Source: Histomonas meleagridis (Eukaryota; Parabasalia; Tritrichomonadida; Dientamoebidae). From it: a stretch of DNA of 64,000 nucleotides. The notes under the pieces are model-generated. The model was given only the letters and a program-made list of their open reading frames with translations, ran no database searches and had not been told where the DNA came from. Position 1 is the first letter of the stretch; every line of letters begins with the position of its first letter. Below, piece by piece: positions 49,938-63,163 of this stretch. The stretch covers positions 310,001-374,000 of the forward strand of contig WSYJ01000013.1 of NCBI GenBank assembly GCA_020186115.1. The letters are read 5' to 3'. Both the position numbers and the translations under genes were made by a program.

Positions 49938-50129
49938 TATTTTGTTACAGACTTCTTATTATTATATAAATTCATTGAAAATTGTTTTGTATAATATAAA
50001 ATTATCATCTATAATACATAAAAAATATTTTTCATTGTATTAATTTAATAAGTTCAGCATGTTATATTTGATAAAATCTGCATTTTCTGCTTCATATAGT
50101 CAATACAAAAAGTTAAATCTCCGATAATT

Positions 50130-51945
50130 ATGCCTTATGCACAATTTCACATATTCTAATAAAATCTTTCAGAGGTAAATTAATTAAATTTTCGTCAAGT
50201 AAGCACCAAACTGAGGCAACTACTAAATAAATGTCATTGCAGTTCTTCAAAATAGTCTATTTCAAAGTTAATTTTCTTTTGATTATCCCAAATGTTTTCG
50301 ATAGGGTCTAAGTCTGGGGAGTTAATAAGCCATCATGACACTAAAATTACTTTTTCTTTTAGCCAGTTCATTGTGTGATTTGAAGTATGGCATGGGGCTC
50401 CATCTTACATGAAACTTCATTTATAGCGACCATATTTCATATCACATTTATCAAGTATTCGACTATCATTCAAGATTCTTACATATTCTATTGAATTTTC
50501 ATGTGGTGAGCATAAAATAATATATTATCTAAAGTTCACACCATAATACTTAGATAATATTTTTCTTTTTGTGCAAAACAAGAATCGTTCCAATCCCCTC
50601 TTTAAATTCGTCTCCACTCGTTTTCTGGTTCCATCTGGAAGCGGCTTTCATCTAAGAATACAATATTGGGCATTTTGTCTTGATTATCAAATATTGGCAA
50701 AACTGAACTCTCATTTGTTTATGTTCTTCTGACAATGCTTGAATCGTCATTGGAGAACGATATTTAAAGCCAAGCTCATTTCTTTTTCTTGCGATTGTGC
50801 GAATTGATACAGCTGTTTGCTTTTTGTTTGGCTTGCTTTACAAAAGTAAACATCGTAAAATTGAATGAAAATTTATTTGACACAACACTTTATTTGAATT
50901 ATTTGTGCCCTAATTATTTTTTTCCCTATTGGGGTACAGGTGTGATGAGCACCAAATTAAATATACTTTTTCTCTCCATTTATTTTAGCAAAAACATTTT
51001 GAATTCATAAAACATATCTATGATGATATATAGATTATTTTGAGCATTGATTTTTTTTAAAAATTAGTAATCAAATAATTATTCATTATTTTGAAAAATT
51101 TAATTTTTTGATATTTTTCGATGAACATAGAATTTATAATAGTAGTTTAATAATTTGTATATCTTTTAATTTTTTTTATTGAGTATTAATTATGAAAATG
51201 CACTCTTTAAGGCAATAAATAATAAGAAATATACAATTTAGAAATGCAGATATTTACTTTTATCAAGCGAGACATTTACTTTTGTAACACAAAATAAGAC
51301 ACTGTCAACCAATTTTCCCTCTTATGAAATTTTTTTTTAATTTCAAAATTGTAAAGACAGATTATCGAATTTTTGTTCTGATCTATAGATATTGAAAATC
51401 TCGTATAACTTAAAAACAAAATGAAAACTACACAAAAATTATATAAATTAATATTGACTATTATTAGTTCTATATATTTATTGAATTTGAACACCTGTAT
51501 TTAATCCTAAAACCCAAAAAAACATTTTGAAATTTTGGAGATTGCTCATATAAATACAAGATAACAAAATTTGGTTAAAATAATTTTATTGAATAGAATG
51601 TGTATACTTATTTATTTATATTTTTTTTAAAATTGATTCAGTTGAAGATGAAAAAAATTGATTTTCTGATTTGATAAGACCGTTTATTTGGTTGACAGCG
51701 TTTTAGCAAAATATTTTTTTTAAGAGCATTCGTAAACTTCTCAATTTTGGACATTTACTTTTGTAAAGCAAGCCAAACAAAAAGCAAACAGCTGTATTTT
51801 TGAATCAAATTTCTTATTGAGCATTCTTGTGAGCTCTGGATCTTCCAGGACTAATTGTCAGTGTTTTTTGTATTTCGCTATATGTGTATTTCAATTCGAG
51901 CATTTTTTCGCATTTATGATTTTGAGTTTAGAATAATCAATTCAG
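50130..51945 (-). pseudogene. Tc1-like transposase pseudogene split by an insertion
   Basis: Minus-strand pieces of a Tc1-type transposase. The N-terminal helix-turn-helix part lies at about 51945-51796 (KYTYSEIQKTLTISPGRSRA). It is interrupted by the 971-bp element 51787-50817. It resumes at about 50808 with VSIRTIARKRNELGFKYRSP, PMTIQALSEEHKQMRVQF, then NIVFLDESRFQMEP (first D), a degraded form of QDGAPCHTS near 50410, and PDLDPIENIWDN-like bases near 50300. The frame is broken many times on both sides of the insertion, so it was or became inactive. Its 5' end lies only about 40 bp from the 3' end of the large giant gene. Confidence 0.75.
50817..51787. mobile_element. MITE-like element with 34-bp perfect ends and 8-bp target duplication
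   Basis: The ends are perfect 34-bp inverted repeats: 50817-50850 begins TTGCTTTTTGTTTGG and ends AAAAGTAAA, and 51754-51787 is its reverse complement. ACAGCTGT is duplicated on both sides (50809-50816 and 51788-51795). The 971-bp body is AT-rich and has no credible transposase. An 8-bp duplication is typical of hAT elements; MULEs make 8-11 bp. It is therefore likely a non-autonomous element. Removing it and one target copy rejoins the two parts of the Tc1 pseudogene. Confidence 0.85.
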
Positions 51946-51986
51946 TAAAAAAAAAATTTATATTTGATTTGATTTATTTAATTTCG

Positions 51987-54900
51987 TTAGTCCGCTTTTC
52001 CACGGAAAATTAATTGTGTTGCATCGGATTCTGGCAAATCAACAAAGATTTGGTAAAGTTGTGGACGTTGGATAGAGTCTAATCGCTCTTTGATCTCTTT
52101 GATTGCATCCCAAACATCGGGTGAAACTTGTTCGTGTTCTGGTTTCTTGGAGTGCTTAGATTTAGGCTTACGTGATTTCTTAGATTTGTTCTTTTCATCA
52201 GATGAATCAGTGGAACTTGAACTATCACTGATATTAACATCACGTGTATGAACTGATGGTTCTTCTTCTGGTATAGTTTCATTGTATTGAGTAGTTGTTG
52301 AAGGAATTTGTGGAAGTAATTTAAGTTTCTTGATTTCATACTTAAGGCATTTAATGATGTGATTTTGTTGTTTGATTTCTTCCTTGAATTCATTAAGTTG
52401 TTCTTCATTATCAGATGGTTTACGTTGGACATTTTCATTTTCATTCTTAATTGGTGCTTGTTCATAAGCATTTGTGGATTGTGCAAGTTTGAGTTTCTTC
52501 AACTCATATTTAATGCATTTCAATGATTTACTATGTTTCTTAACAATGTTCTTAATTTTATGAAGGGTATTGTCATTTTTATCTTCTGGTTTCTTTGTAC
52601 GTTTGATAACAACTTTTCTAACTTTTCTTGGACCTTTGCTCTTATCAGAATTAGCAGACTTTTCAGATTTATCGGAATTGTTTGTTTCATCAATATCTAT
52701 TGGTGTAATTTGTTGAGAAACAGAGTTTTGTTTGAGTTTCTTCAACTCATATTTGATGCACTTCAATGACTTCTTAATATTCTTAAGATCTTCTTTATCT
52801 TCATCATCGTGTTTGTCTTCTGGTTTGCTGTCTTTCAATTTATTGATTTCATCACCAAGGCGTTGTAATTCATCCTTAATTGGTTGTAAGTCTTCATTGT
52901 TATCATTCTTAGGCTTCTTAGATGATGAGGATGATGAATCACTAATATTAACATCACGTGTTTGAACAACTGGTTCTTCTTCTGTTGGTTTAGTTTCTGT
53001 TGGTTGTTGTTGTTGCATCTTGAGTTTCTTCAACTCATATTTGATGCACTTCAATGACTTCTTCATATTCTTAAGATCTTCTTTATCTTCATCATCGTGT
53101 TTGTCTTCTGGTTTGTGATCCTTCAATTTATCTATGTCATCACGTAATGATTTGAGTTCATCCTTAATTGGTTGTAAGTCTTCGTTGTTATCATTCTTAG
53201 GCTTCTTAGATGATGAGGATGATGAATCACTAATATTAACATCACGTGTTTGAACAACTGGTTCTTCTTCTGTTGGTTTGGTTTCTGTTGGTTGTTGTTG
53301 TTGCATCTTGAGTTTCTTCAACTCATATTTGATGCACTTCAATGACTTCTTGAAGTTCTTAACTTCATCCTTAATCTCTTCAATGTCTTCATCGTTCTTA
53401 TTGTTGTTCCTTGGCTTCTTAATAATAATCTTACGTACCTTCTTAGGTCCTTTGCTCTTGTTGTCTTCTGCTGGTTGTTCTTCTGTTGGTTGTTGTTCTT
53501 CAACTGATTCTGCTTCTGCTTCTGGTTCCTCTTCGGCTTCAGATACAATTTGTTTGAGTTTCTTCAACTCATATTTGATGCACTTCAATGACTTCTTAAT
53601 ATTCTTAAGATCTTCTTTATCTTCATCATCTTGTTTGTCTTCTAGTTTGCTGTCCTTCAATTTATCTATGTCATCACGTAATGATTTGAGTTCATCCTTA
53701 ATTGGTTGTAAGTCTTCGTTGTTATCATTCTTTGGCTTCTTAGATGATGAGGATGATGAATCACTAATATTAACATCACGTGTTTGAACAACTGGTTCTT
53801 CTTCTGTTGGTTTGGTTTCTGTTGGTTGTTGTTGTTGCATCTTGAGTTTCTTAACTTCATATTTAAGACATTTGATCGATTTCTTGAAGTTCTTAACTTC
53901 ATCCTTAATCTCTTCAATGTCTTCATCGTTCTTATTGTTGTTCCTTGGCTTCTTGATAATAATCTTACGTACCTTCTTAGGTCCTTTGCTCTTGTTGTCT
54001 TCTGCTGGTTGTTCTTCTGTTGGTTGTTGTTCTTCAACTGATTCTGCTTCTGCTTCTGGTTCCTCTTCGGCTTCAGATACAATTTGTTTGAGTTTCTTCA
54101 ACTCATATTTGATGCACTTCAATGACTTCTTCATATTCTTAAGATCTTCTTTATCTTCATCATCGTGTTTGTCTTCTAGTTTGCTGTCTTTCAATTTATT
54201 GATTTCATCACCAAGGCGTTGTAATTCATCCTTAATTGGTTGTAAGTCTTCGTTGTTATCATTCTTAGGCTTCTTAGATGATGAGGGATGATGAATCACT
54301 AATATTAACATCACGTGTTTGAACAACTGGTTCTTCTTCTGTTGGTTTGGTTTCTGTTGGTTGTTGTTGTTGCATCTTGAGTTTCTTCAACTCATATTTG
54401 ATGCACTTCAATGACTTCTTGAAGTTCTTAACTTCATCCTTAAGTTCGTCAATATCTTCATCGTTCTTATTGTTGTTCCTTGGCTTCTTGATAATAATCT
54501 TACGTACCTTCTTAGGTCCTTTGCTCTTGTTGTCTTCTGCTGGTTGTTCTTCTGTTGGTTGTTGTTCTTCAACTGATTCTGCTTCTGCTTCTGGTTCCTC
54601 TTCGGCTTCAGATACAATTTGTTTGAGTTTCTTCAACTCATATTTGATGCACTTCAATGACTTCTTCATATTCTTAAGATCTTCTTTATCTTCATCATCG
54701 TGTTTGTCTTCTAGTTTGCTGTCTTTCAATTTATTGATTTCATCACCAAGGCGTTGTAATTCATCCTTAATTGGTTGTAAGTCTTCGTTGTTATCATTCT
54801 TAGGCTTCTTAGATGATGAGGATGATGAATCACTAATATTAACATCACGTGTTTGAACAACTGGTTCTTCTTCTGTTGGTTTGGTTTCTGTTGTTTGTTG

Positions 54901-57900
54901 TTGTTGCATCTTGAGTTTCTTAACTTCATATTTAAGACATTTGATCGATTTCTTGAAGTTCTTAACTTCATCCTTAAGTTCGTCAATATCTTCATCGTTC
55001 TTATTGTTGTTCCTTGGCTTCTTGATAATAATCTTACGTACCTTCTTAGGTCCTTTGCTCTTGTTGTCTTCTGCTGGTTGTTCTTCTGTTGGTTGTTGTT
55101 CTTCAACTGATTCTGCTTCTGCTTCTGGTTCCTCTTCGGCTTCAGATACAATTTGTTTGAGTTTCTTCAACTCATATTTGATGCACTTCAATGACTTCTT
55201 CATATTCTTAAGATCTTCTTTATCTTCATCATCATGTTTGTCTTCTGGTTTGCTGTCTTTCAATTTATTGATTTCATCACCAAGGCGTTGTAATTCATCC
55301 TTAATTGGTTGTAAGTCTTCATTGTTATCATTCTTTGGCTTCTTAGATGATGAGGATGATGAATCACTAATATTAACATCACGTGTTTGAACAACTGGTT
55401 CTTCTTCTGTTGGTTTGGTTTCTGTTGGTTGTTGTTGTTGCATCTTGAGTTTCTTAACTTCATATTTAAGACATTTGATCGATTTCTTGAAGTTCTTAAC
55501 TTCATCCTTAATCTCTTCAATGTCTTCATCGTTCTTATTGTTGTTCCTTGGCTTCTTAATAATAATCTTACGTACCTTCTTAGGTCCTTTGCTCTTGTTG
55601 TCTTCTGCTGGCTGTTCTTCTGTTGGTTGTTGTTCTTCAACTGATTCTGCTTCTGCTTCTGGTTCCTCTTCGGCTTCAGATACAATTTGTTTGAGTTTCT
55701 TCAACTCATATTTGATGCACTTCAATGACTTCTTAATATTCTTAAGATCTTCTTTATCTTCATCATCGTGTTTGTCTTCTGGTTTGCTGTCCTTCAATTT
55801 ATTGATTTCATCACCAAGGCGTTGTAATTCATCCTTAATTGGTTGTAAGTCTTCGTTGTTATCATTCTTTGGCTTCTTAGATGATGAGGATGATGAATCA
55901 CTAATATTAACATCACGTGTTTGAACAACTGGTTCTTCTTCTGTTGGTTTGGTTTCTGTTGGTTGTTGTTGTTGCATCTTGAGTTTCTTCAACTCATATT
56001 TGATGCACTTCAATGACTTCTTCATATTCTTAAGATCTTCTTTATCTTCATCATCGTGTTTGTCTTCTGGTTTGTGATCCTTCAATTTATCTATGTCATC
56101 ACGTAATGATTTGAGTTCATCCTTAATTGGTTGTAAGTCTTCGTTGTTATCATTCTTAGGCTTCTTAGATGATGAGGATGATGAATCACTAATATTAACA
56201 TCACGTGTTTGAACAACTGGTTCTTCTTCTGTTGGTTTGGTTTCTGTTGGTTGTTGTTGTTGCATCTTGAGTTTCTTCAACTCATATTTGATGCACTTCA
56301 ATGACTTCTTGAAGTTCTTAACTTCATCCTTAAGTTCGTCAATATCTTCATCGTTCTTATTGTTGTTCCTTGGCTTCTTGATAATAATCTTACGTACCTT
56401 CTTAGGTCCTTTGCTCTTGTTGTCTTCTGCTGGTTGTTCTTCTGTTGGTTGTTGTTCTTCAACTGATTCTGCTTCTGCTTCTGGTTCCTCTTCGGCTTCA
56501 GATACAATTTGTTTGAGTTTCTTCAACTCATATTTGATGCACTTCAATGACTTCTTAATATTCTTAAGATCTTCTTTATCTTCATCATCATGTTTGTCTT
56601 CTGGTTTGCTGTCCTTCAATTTATTGATTTCATCACCAAGGCGTTGTAATTCATCCTTAATTGGTTGTAAGTCTTCGTTGTTATCATTCTTTGGCTTCTT
56701 AGATGATGAGGATGATGAATCACTAATATTAACATCACGTGTTTGAACAACTGGTTCTTCTTCTGTTGGTTTGGTTTCTGTTGGTTGTTGTTGTTGCATC
56801 TTGAGTTTCTTCAACTCATATTTGATGCACTTCAATGACTTCTTAATATTCTTAAGATCTTCTTTATCTTCATCATCGTGTTTGTCTTCTAGTTTGCTGT
56901 CTTTCAATTTATTGATTTCATCACCAAGGCGTTGTAATTCATCCTTAATTGGTTGTAAGTCTTCGTTGTTATCATTCTTAGGCTTCTTAGATGATGAGGA
57001 TGATGAATCACTAATATTAACATCACGTGTTTGAACAACTGGTTCTTCTTCTGTTGGTTTGGTTTCTGTTGGTTGTTGTTGTTGCATCTTGAGTTTCTTA
57101 ACTTCATATTTAAGACATTTGATCGATTTCTTGAAGTTCTTAACTTCATCCTTAAGTTCGTCAATATCTTCATCGTTCTTATTGTTGTTCCTTGGCTTCT
57201 TGATAATAATCTTACGTACCTTCTTAGGTCCTTTGCTCTTGTTGTCTTCTGCTGGTTGTTCTTCTGTTGGTTGTTGTTCTTCAACTGATTCTGCTTCTGC
57301 TTCTGGTTCCTCTTCGGCTTCAGATACAATTTGTTTGAGTTTCTTCAACTCATATTTGATGCACTTCAATGACTTCTTCATATTCTTAAGATCTTCTTTA
57401 TCTTCATCATCGTGTTTGTCTTCTAATTTGTGATCCTTCAATTTATCTATGTCATCACGTAATGATTTGAGTTCATCCTTAATTGGTTGTAAGTCTTCGT
57501 TGTTATCATTCTTAGGCTTCTTAGATGATGAGGATGATGAATCACTAATATTAACATCACGTGTTTGAACAACTGGTTCTTCTTCTGTTGGTTTGGTTTC
57601 TGTTGGTTGTTGTTGTTGCATCTTGAGTTTCTTCAACTCATATTTGATGCACTTCAATGACTTCTTAATATTCTTAAGATCTTCTTTATCTTCATCATCA
57701 TGTTTATCTTCTGGTTTGTTGTCCTTCAATTTATCTATGTCATCACGTAATGATTTGAGTTCATCCTTAATTGGTTGTAAGTCTTCGTTGTTATCATTCT
57801 TAGGCTTCTTAGATGATGAGGATGATGAATCACTAATATTAACATCACGTGTTTGAACAACTGGTTCTTCTTCTGTTGGTTTAGTTTCTGTTGGTTGTTG

Positions 57901-60900
57901 TTGTTGCATCTTGAGTTTCTTAACTTCATATTTAAGACATTTGATCGATTTCTTGAAGTTCTTAACTTCATCCTTAATCTCTTCAATGTCTTCATCGTTC
58001 TTATTGTTGTTCCTTGGCTTCTTGATAATAATCTTACGTACCTTCTTAGGTCCTTTGCTCTTGTTGTCTTCTGCTGGTTGTTCTTCTGTTGGTTGTTGTT
58101 CTTCAACTGATTCTGCTTCTGCTTCTGGTTCCTCTTCGGCTTCAGATACAATTTGTTTGAGTTTCTTCAACTCATATTTGATGCACTTCAATGACTTCTT
58201 AATATTCTTAAGATCTTCTTTATCTTCATCATCATGTTTGTCTTCTGGTTTGCTGTCCTTCAATTTATTGATTTCATCACCAAGGCGTTGTAATTCATCC
58301 TTAATTGGTTGTAAGTCTTCGTTGTTATCATTCTTTGGCTTCTTAGATGATGAGGATGATGAATCACTAATATTAACATCACGTGTTTGAACAACTGGTT
58401 CTTCTTCTGTTGGTTTGGTTTCTGTTGGTTGTTGTTGTTGCATCTTGAGTTTCTTCAACTCATATTTGATGCACTTCAATGACTTCTTAATATTCTTAAG
58501 ATCTTCTTTATCTTCATCATCGTGTTTGTCTTCTGGTTTGCTGTCCTTCAATTTATTGATTTCATCACCAAGGCGTTGTAATTCATCCTTAATTGGTTGT
58601 AAGTCTTCGTTGTTATCATTCTTTGGCTTCTTAGATGATGAGGATGATGAATCACTGATATTAACATCACGTGTTTGAACAACTGGTTCTTCTTCTGTTG
58701 GTTTAGTTTCTGTTGGTTGTTGTTGTTGCATCTTGAGTTTCTTAACTTCATATTTAAGACATTTGATCGATTTCTTGAAGTTCTTAACTTCATCCTTAAG
58801 TTCGTCAATGTCTTCATCGTTCTTATTGTTGTTCCTTGGCTTCTTGATAATAATCTTACGTACCTTCTTAGGTCCTTTGCTCTTGTTGTCTTCTGCTGGT
58901 TGTTCTTCTGTTGGTTGTTGTTCTTCAACTGATTCTGCTTCTGCTTCTGGTTCCTCTTCGGCTTCAGATACAATTTGTTTGAGTTTCTTCAACTCATATT
59001 TGATGCACTTCAATGACTTCTTCATATTCTTAAGATCTTCTTTATCTTCATCATCATGTTTGTCTTCTGGTTTGCTGTCCTTCAATTTATTGATTTCATC
59101 ACCAAGGCGTTGTAATTCATCCTTAATTGGTTGTAAGTCTTCGTTGTTATCATTCTTTGGCTTCTTAGATGATGAGGATGATGAATCACTAATATTAACA
59201 TCACGTGTTTGAACAACTGGTTCTTCTTCTGTTGGTTTGGTTTCTGTTGGTTGTTGTTGTTGCATCTTGAGTTTCTTCAACTCATATTTGATGCACTTCA
59301 ATGACTTCTTAATATTCTTAAGATCTTCTTTATCTTCATCATCGTGTTTGTCTTCTGGTTTGCTGTCCTTCAATTTATTGATTTCATCACCAAGGCGTTG
59401 TAATTCATCCTTAATTGGTTGTAAGTCTTCGTTGTTATCATTCTTTGGCTTCTTAGATGATGAGGATGATGAATCACTGATATTAACATCACGTGTTTGA
59501 ACAACTGGTTCTTCTTCTGTTGGTTTGGTTTCTGTTGGTTGTTGTTGTTGCATCTTGAGTTTCTTCAACTCATATTTGATGCACTTCAATGACTTCTTAA
59601 TATTCTTAAGATCTTCTTTATCTTCATCATCGTGTTTGTCTTCTGGTTTGTGATCCTTCAATTTATCTATGTCATCACGTAATGATTTGAGTTCATCCTT
59701 AATTGGTTGTAAGTCTTCATTGTTATCATTCTTAGGCTTCTTAGATGATGAGGATGATGAATCACTAATATTAACATCACGTGTTTGAACAACTGGTTCT
59801 TCTTCTGTTGGTTTAGTTTCTGTTGGTTGTTGTTGTTGCATCTTGAGTTTCTTAACTTCATATTTAAGACATTTGATCGATTTCTTGAAGTTCTTAACTT
59901 CATCCTTAATCTCTTCAATGTCTTCATCGTTCTTATTGTTGTTCCTTGGCTTCTTGATAATAATCTTACGTACCTTCTTAGGTCCTTTGCTCTTGTTGTC
60001 TTCTGCTGGTTGTTCTTCTGTTGGTTGTTGTTCTTCAACTGATTCTGCTTCTGCTTCTGGTTCCTCTTCGGCTTCAGATACAATTTGTTTGAGTTTCTTC
60101 AACTCATATTTGATGCACTTCAATGACTTCTTAATATTCTTAAGATCTTCTTTATCTTCATCATCATGTTTGTCTTCTGGTTTGCTGTCCTTCAATTTAT
60201 TGATTTCATCACCAAGGCGTTGTAATTCATCCTTAATTGGTTGTAAGTCTTCGTTGTTATCATTCTTTGGCTTCTTAGATGATGAGGATGATGAATCACT
60301 AATATTAACATCACGTGTTTGAACAACTGGTTCTTCTTCTGTTGGTTTAGTTTCTGTTGGTTGTTGTTGTTGCATCTTGAGTTTCTTAACTTCATATTTA
60401 AGACATTTGATCGATTTCTTGAAGTTCTTAACTTCATCCTTAAGTTCGTCAATGTCTTCATCGTTCTTATTGTTGTTCCTTGGCTTCTTGATAATAATCT
60501 TACGTACCTTCTTTGGGTCCTTTGCTCTTGTTGTCTTCTGCTGGTTGTTCTTCTGTTGGTTGTTGTTCTTCAACTGATTCTGCTTCTGCTTCTGGTTCCT
60601 CTTCGGCTTCAGATACAATTTGTTTGAGTTTCTTCAACTCATATTTGATGCACTTCAATGACTTCTTCATATTCTTAAGATCTTCTTTATCTTCATCATC
60701 GTGTTTGTCTTCTGGTTTGCTGTCTTTCAATTTATTGATTTCATCACCAAGGCGTTGTAATTCATCCTTAATTGGTTGTAAGTCTTCATTGTTGTCTTTA
60801 TTATCATTCTTAGGCTTCTTAGATGATGAGGATGATGAATCACTAATATTAACATCACGTGTTTGAACAACTGGTTCTTCTTCTGTTGGTTTAGTTTCTG

Positions 60901-63163
60901 TTGGTTGTTGTTGTTGCATCTTGAGTTTCTTCAACTCATATTTGATGCACTTCAATGACTTCTTCATATTCTTAAGATCTTCTTTATCTTCATCATCGTG
61001 TTTGTCTTCTGGTTTGCTGTCTTTCAATTTATTGATTTCATCACCAAGGCGTTGTAATTCATCCTTAATTGGTTGTAAGTCTTCATTGTTGTCTTTATTA
61101 TCATTCTTAGGCTTCTTAGATGATGAGGATGATGAATCACTAATATTAACATCACGTGTTTGAACAACTGGTTCTTCTTCTGTTGGTTTAGTTTCTGTTG
61201 GTTGTTGTTGTTGCATCTTGAGTTTCTTAACTTCATATTTAAGACATTTGATCGATTTCTTGAAGTTCTTAACTTCATCCTTAATCTCTTCAATGTCTTC
61301 ATCGTTCTTATTGTTGTTCCTTGGCTTCTTGATAATAATCTTACGTACCTTCTTAGGTCCTTTGCTCTTGTTGTCTTCTGCTGGTTGTTCTTCTGTTGGT
61401 TGTTGTTCTTCAACTGATTCTGCTTCTGCTTCTGGTTCCTCTTCGGCTTCAGATACAATTTGTTTGAGTTTCTTCAACTCATATTTGATGCACTTCAATG
61501 ACTTCTTAATATTCTTAAGATCTTCTTTATCTTCATCATCGTGTTTGTCTTCTAGTTTGCTGTCCTTCAATTTATTGATTTCATCACCAAGGCGTTGTAA
61601 TTCATCCTTAATTGGTTGTAAGTCTTCATTGTTGTCTTTATTATCATTCTTAGGCTTCTTAGATGATGAGGATGATGAATCACTAATATTAACATCACGT
61701 GTTTGAACAACTGGTTCTTCTTCTGTTGGTTTAGTTTCTGTTGGTTGTTGTTGTTGCATCTTGAGTTTCTTCAACTCATATTTGATGCATTGTAAAATTC
61801 TATTTTGCTTTTTAACATTTCCTTTAAGTTCTTCGAGTTCTTCTTTACGATTTTCAGGATTTTCTTCATTTAATTTGTTGACATCATCTCTCAATGACTT
61901 CATATCATCTTTCATAGCATTAATTTCTTGTGGTTCAATGAAATTATTTTTCTCATTTGATTGTTGTTGCAAAAGTTTGAGTTTCTTCAACTCATATTTG
62001 ATGCATTTCAAGGAAAGCTTACAATTCTTTGAATCTTCTTTAAGTTCATCCAGTTGATAATTTTCATTTGGTTTATCTGCTTTCAATTTGTCAACATCAT
62101 CTCTAAGAGATTTGAAATCGTCCTTTAATGAATTAAATTCGTCTTCAATATCATTCTTTCCTTCTTTGTCGTCACTTAATTCAATATTTCGTTCTTGAAC
62201 AATTGGTTCTTCAACTTCATTCGGGAGTTGTGCACATTTGAGTTTCTTCAACTCATATTTGATGCACTTAAGTGATTTGGTGTATTTGTTGAATTGTTCA
62301 CTGATTTCTTTGTCTTTTTCGCCCTTTGAATTTTTAACTGAATCTAACTCTTCTTTAATAGAATCAATGTTCTCTTTGATGTCTTCGTTTATTTGATTGG
62401 ATTCTTTGTCTTTGAGCATCTTCTTCATTTCATACTTCAAGCAACGAACTTCACGCTCAACATTACTAAATTTGGAAAACTTTTCTTTGAGGTCATTCGA
62501 TACATTTGCTACATCATTGATTTTGTCTTTAAGTTCGTTAAGTTCATCATTTTGTTTTTCAGAAAGATCAACAGAACGTTCTTTAACATCTGGAACCTCT
62601 TCCTTTAATTTTTCAAAATCATCTTTCATGGCCTTTAATTTCTCAATTTCATCTTTGATTCCGTCCATATCAGCTTCTAACTTCTTAATCTTTTCATCGT
62701 CCTTTTCTTTGGTTTCTTCAATGTTTTGAGTGATCTGCTTAAGGGTTTCATTCTTGCTTTGGTTTATTTGAATTAAGGTTTGCTCACTCATTTCAGAAAT
62801 TTTCAATTCAAGAATTTGGATTTTCTTTTTGATTTCTTCAACCTCAATGTTCACCTCAATTTTCTCATCTTTGGAATCACCGGATCCACCTTCAAGTTTC
62901 TCAATTCGGTCAGTATGATCTTGAATTTGGTCAAAAATATCGCTAAGTTGATCATCGATTTGCTTTTGTACGATTTTCTTAAGATTCTTGTTGCTACCTT
63001 CGATGATTTCTTTCATCTTGTTGATTTCATTTTTGACATTATGATTGAGGTCAGTAAATTTTTTATCAATCTCAGTTAGTCCACTTTGGCACTGCTCAAC
63101 CCGAAATTGGAGTGTGTTTATCTGGCCCTGATCTTTGAGATTATCAATCTCTCCTTCAGTCAT
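51987..63163 (-). pseudogene. giant coiled-coil repeat protein gene, long copy with two +1 insertions
   Basis: Paralogue of the gene at 27515-32617. The head (from ATG 63163, MTEGEIDNLKDQGQIN) and the tail (VSPDVWDAIKEIKERLDS to RGKAD) match the intact gene. Between them are 33 modules, and I count about 39 KC[IL]KYE[LMV]KK motifs in all. The frame breaks at 60511-60520, where CCCAAAG stands in place of CCTAAG, and at 54285-54287, where CCC stands in place of CC (minus-strand reading). Both are +1 changes. Frames before, between and after are fully open. The gene is 11177 nt; without two bases it is 11175, exactly 3725 codons. So it is either a 3724-residue gene with two sequence errors or a recently broken one. 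The open TTG 12 bases upstream of the ATG is not used. Confidence 0.8.
52733..61762 (-). repeat. coding array of 21 A and 12 B modules, long copy
   Basis: Module lengths are 288 bp (A) and 246 bp (B); an A-B pair is 534 bp. From the gene's 5' end the order is A B A A B A B A A A B A A B A A B A A B A A B A B A B A B A B A A. The arithmetic fits: 21 x 288 plus 12 x 246 plus 27 equals 9027, and the array measures 9028 after removing the two extra bases. The three 5'-most A modules carry an extra 9 bp (encoding DNK). Copies are nearly identical in DNA. Confidence 0.85.

Noticed and set aside
52533-62729. Open frames on the plus strand and in a second minus frame over the long giant gene (for example 141-codon frames starting MYLKPKRNQ)
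   Set aside because: They recur with module spacing and have biased composition expected from shifted reading of the array. None has its own conserved start or tail.
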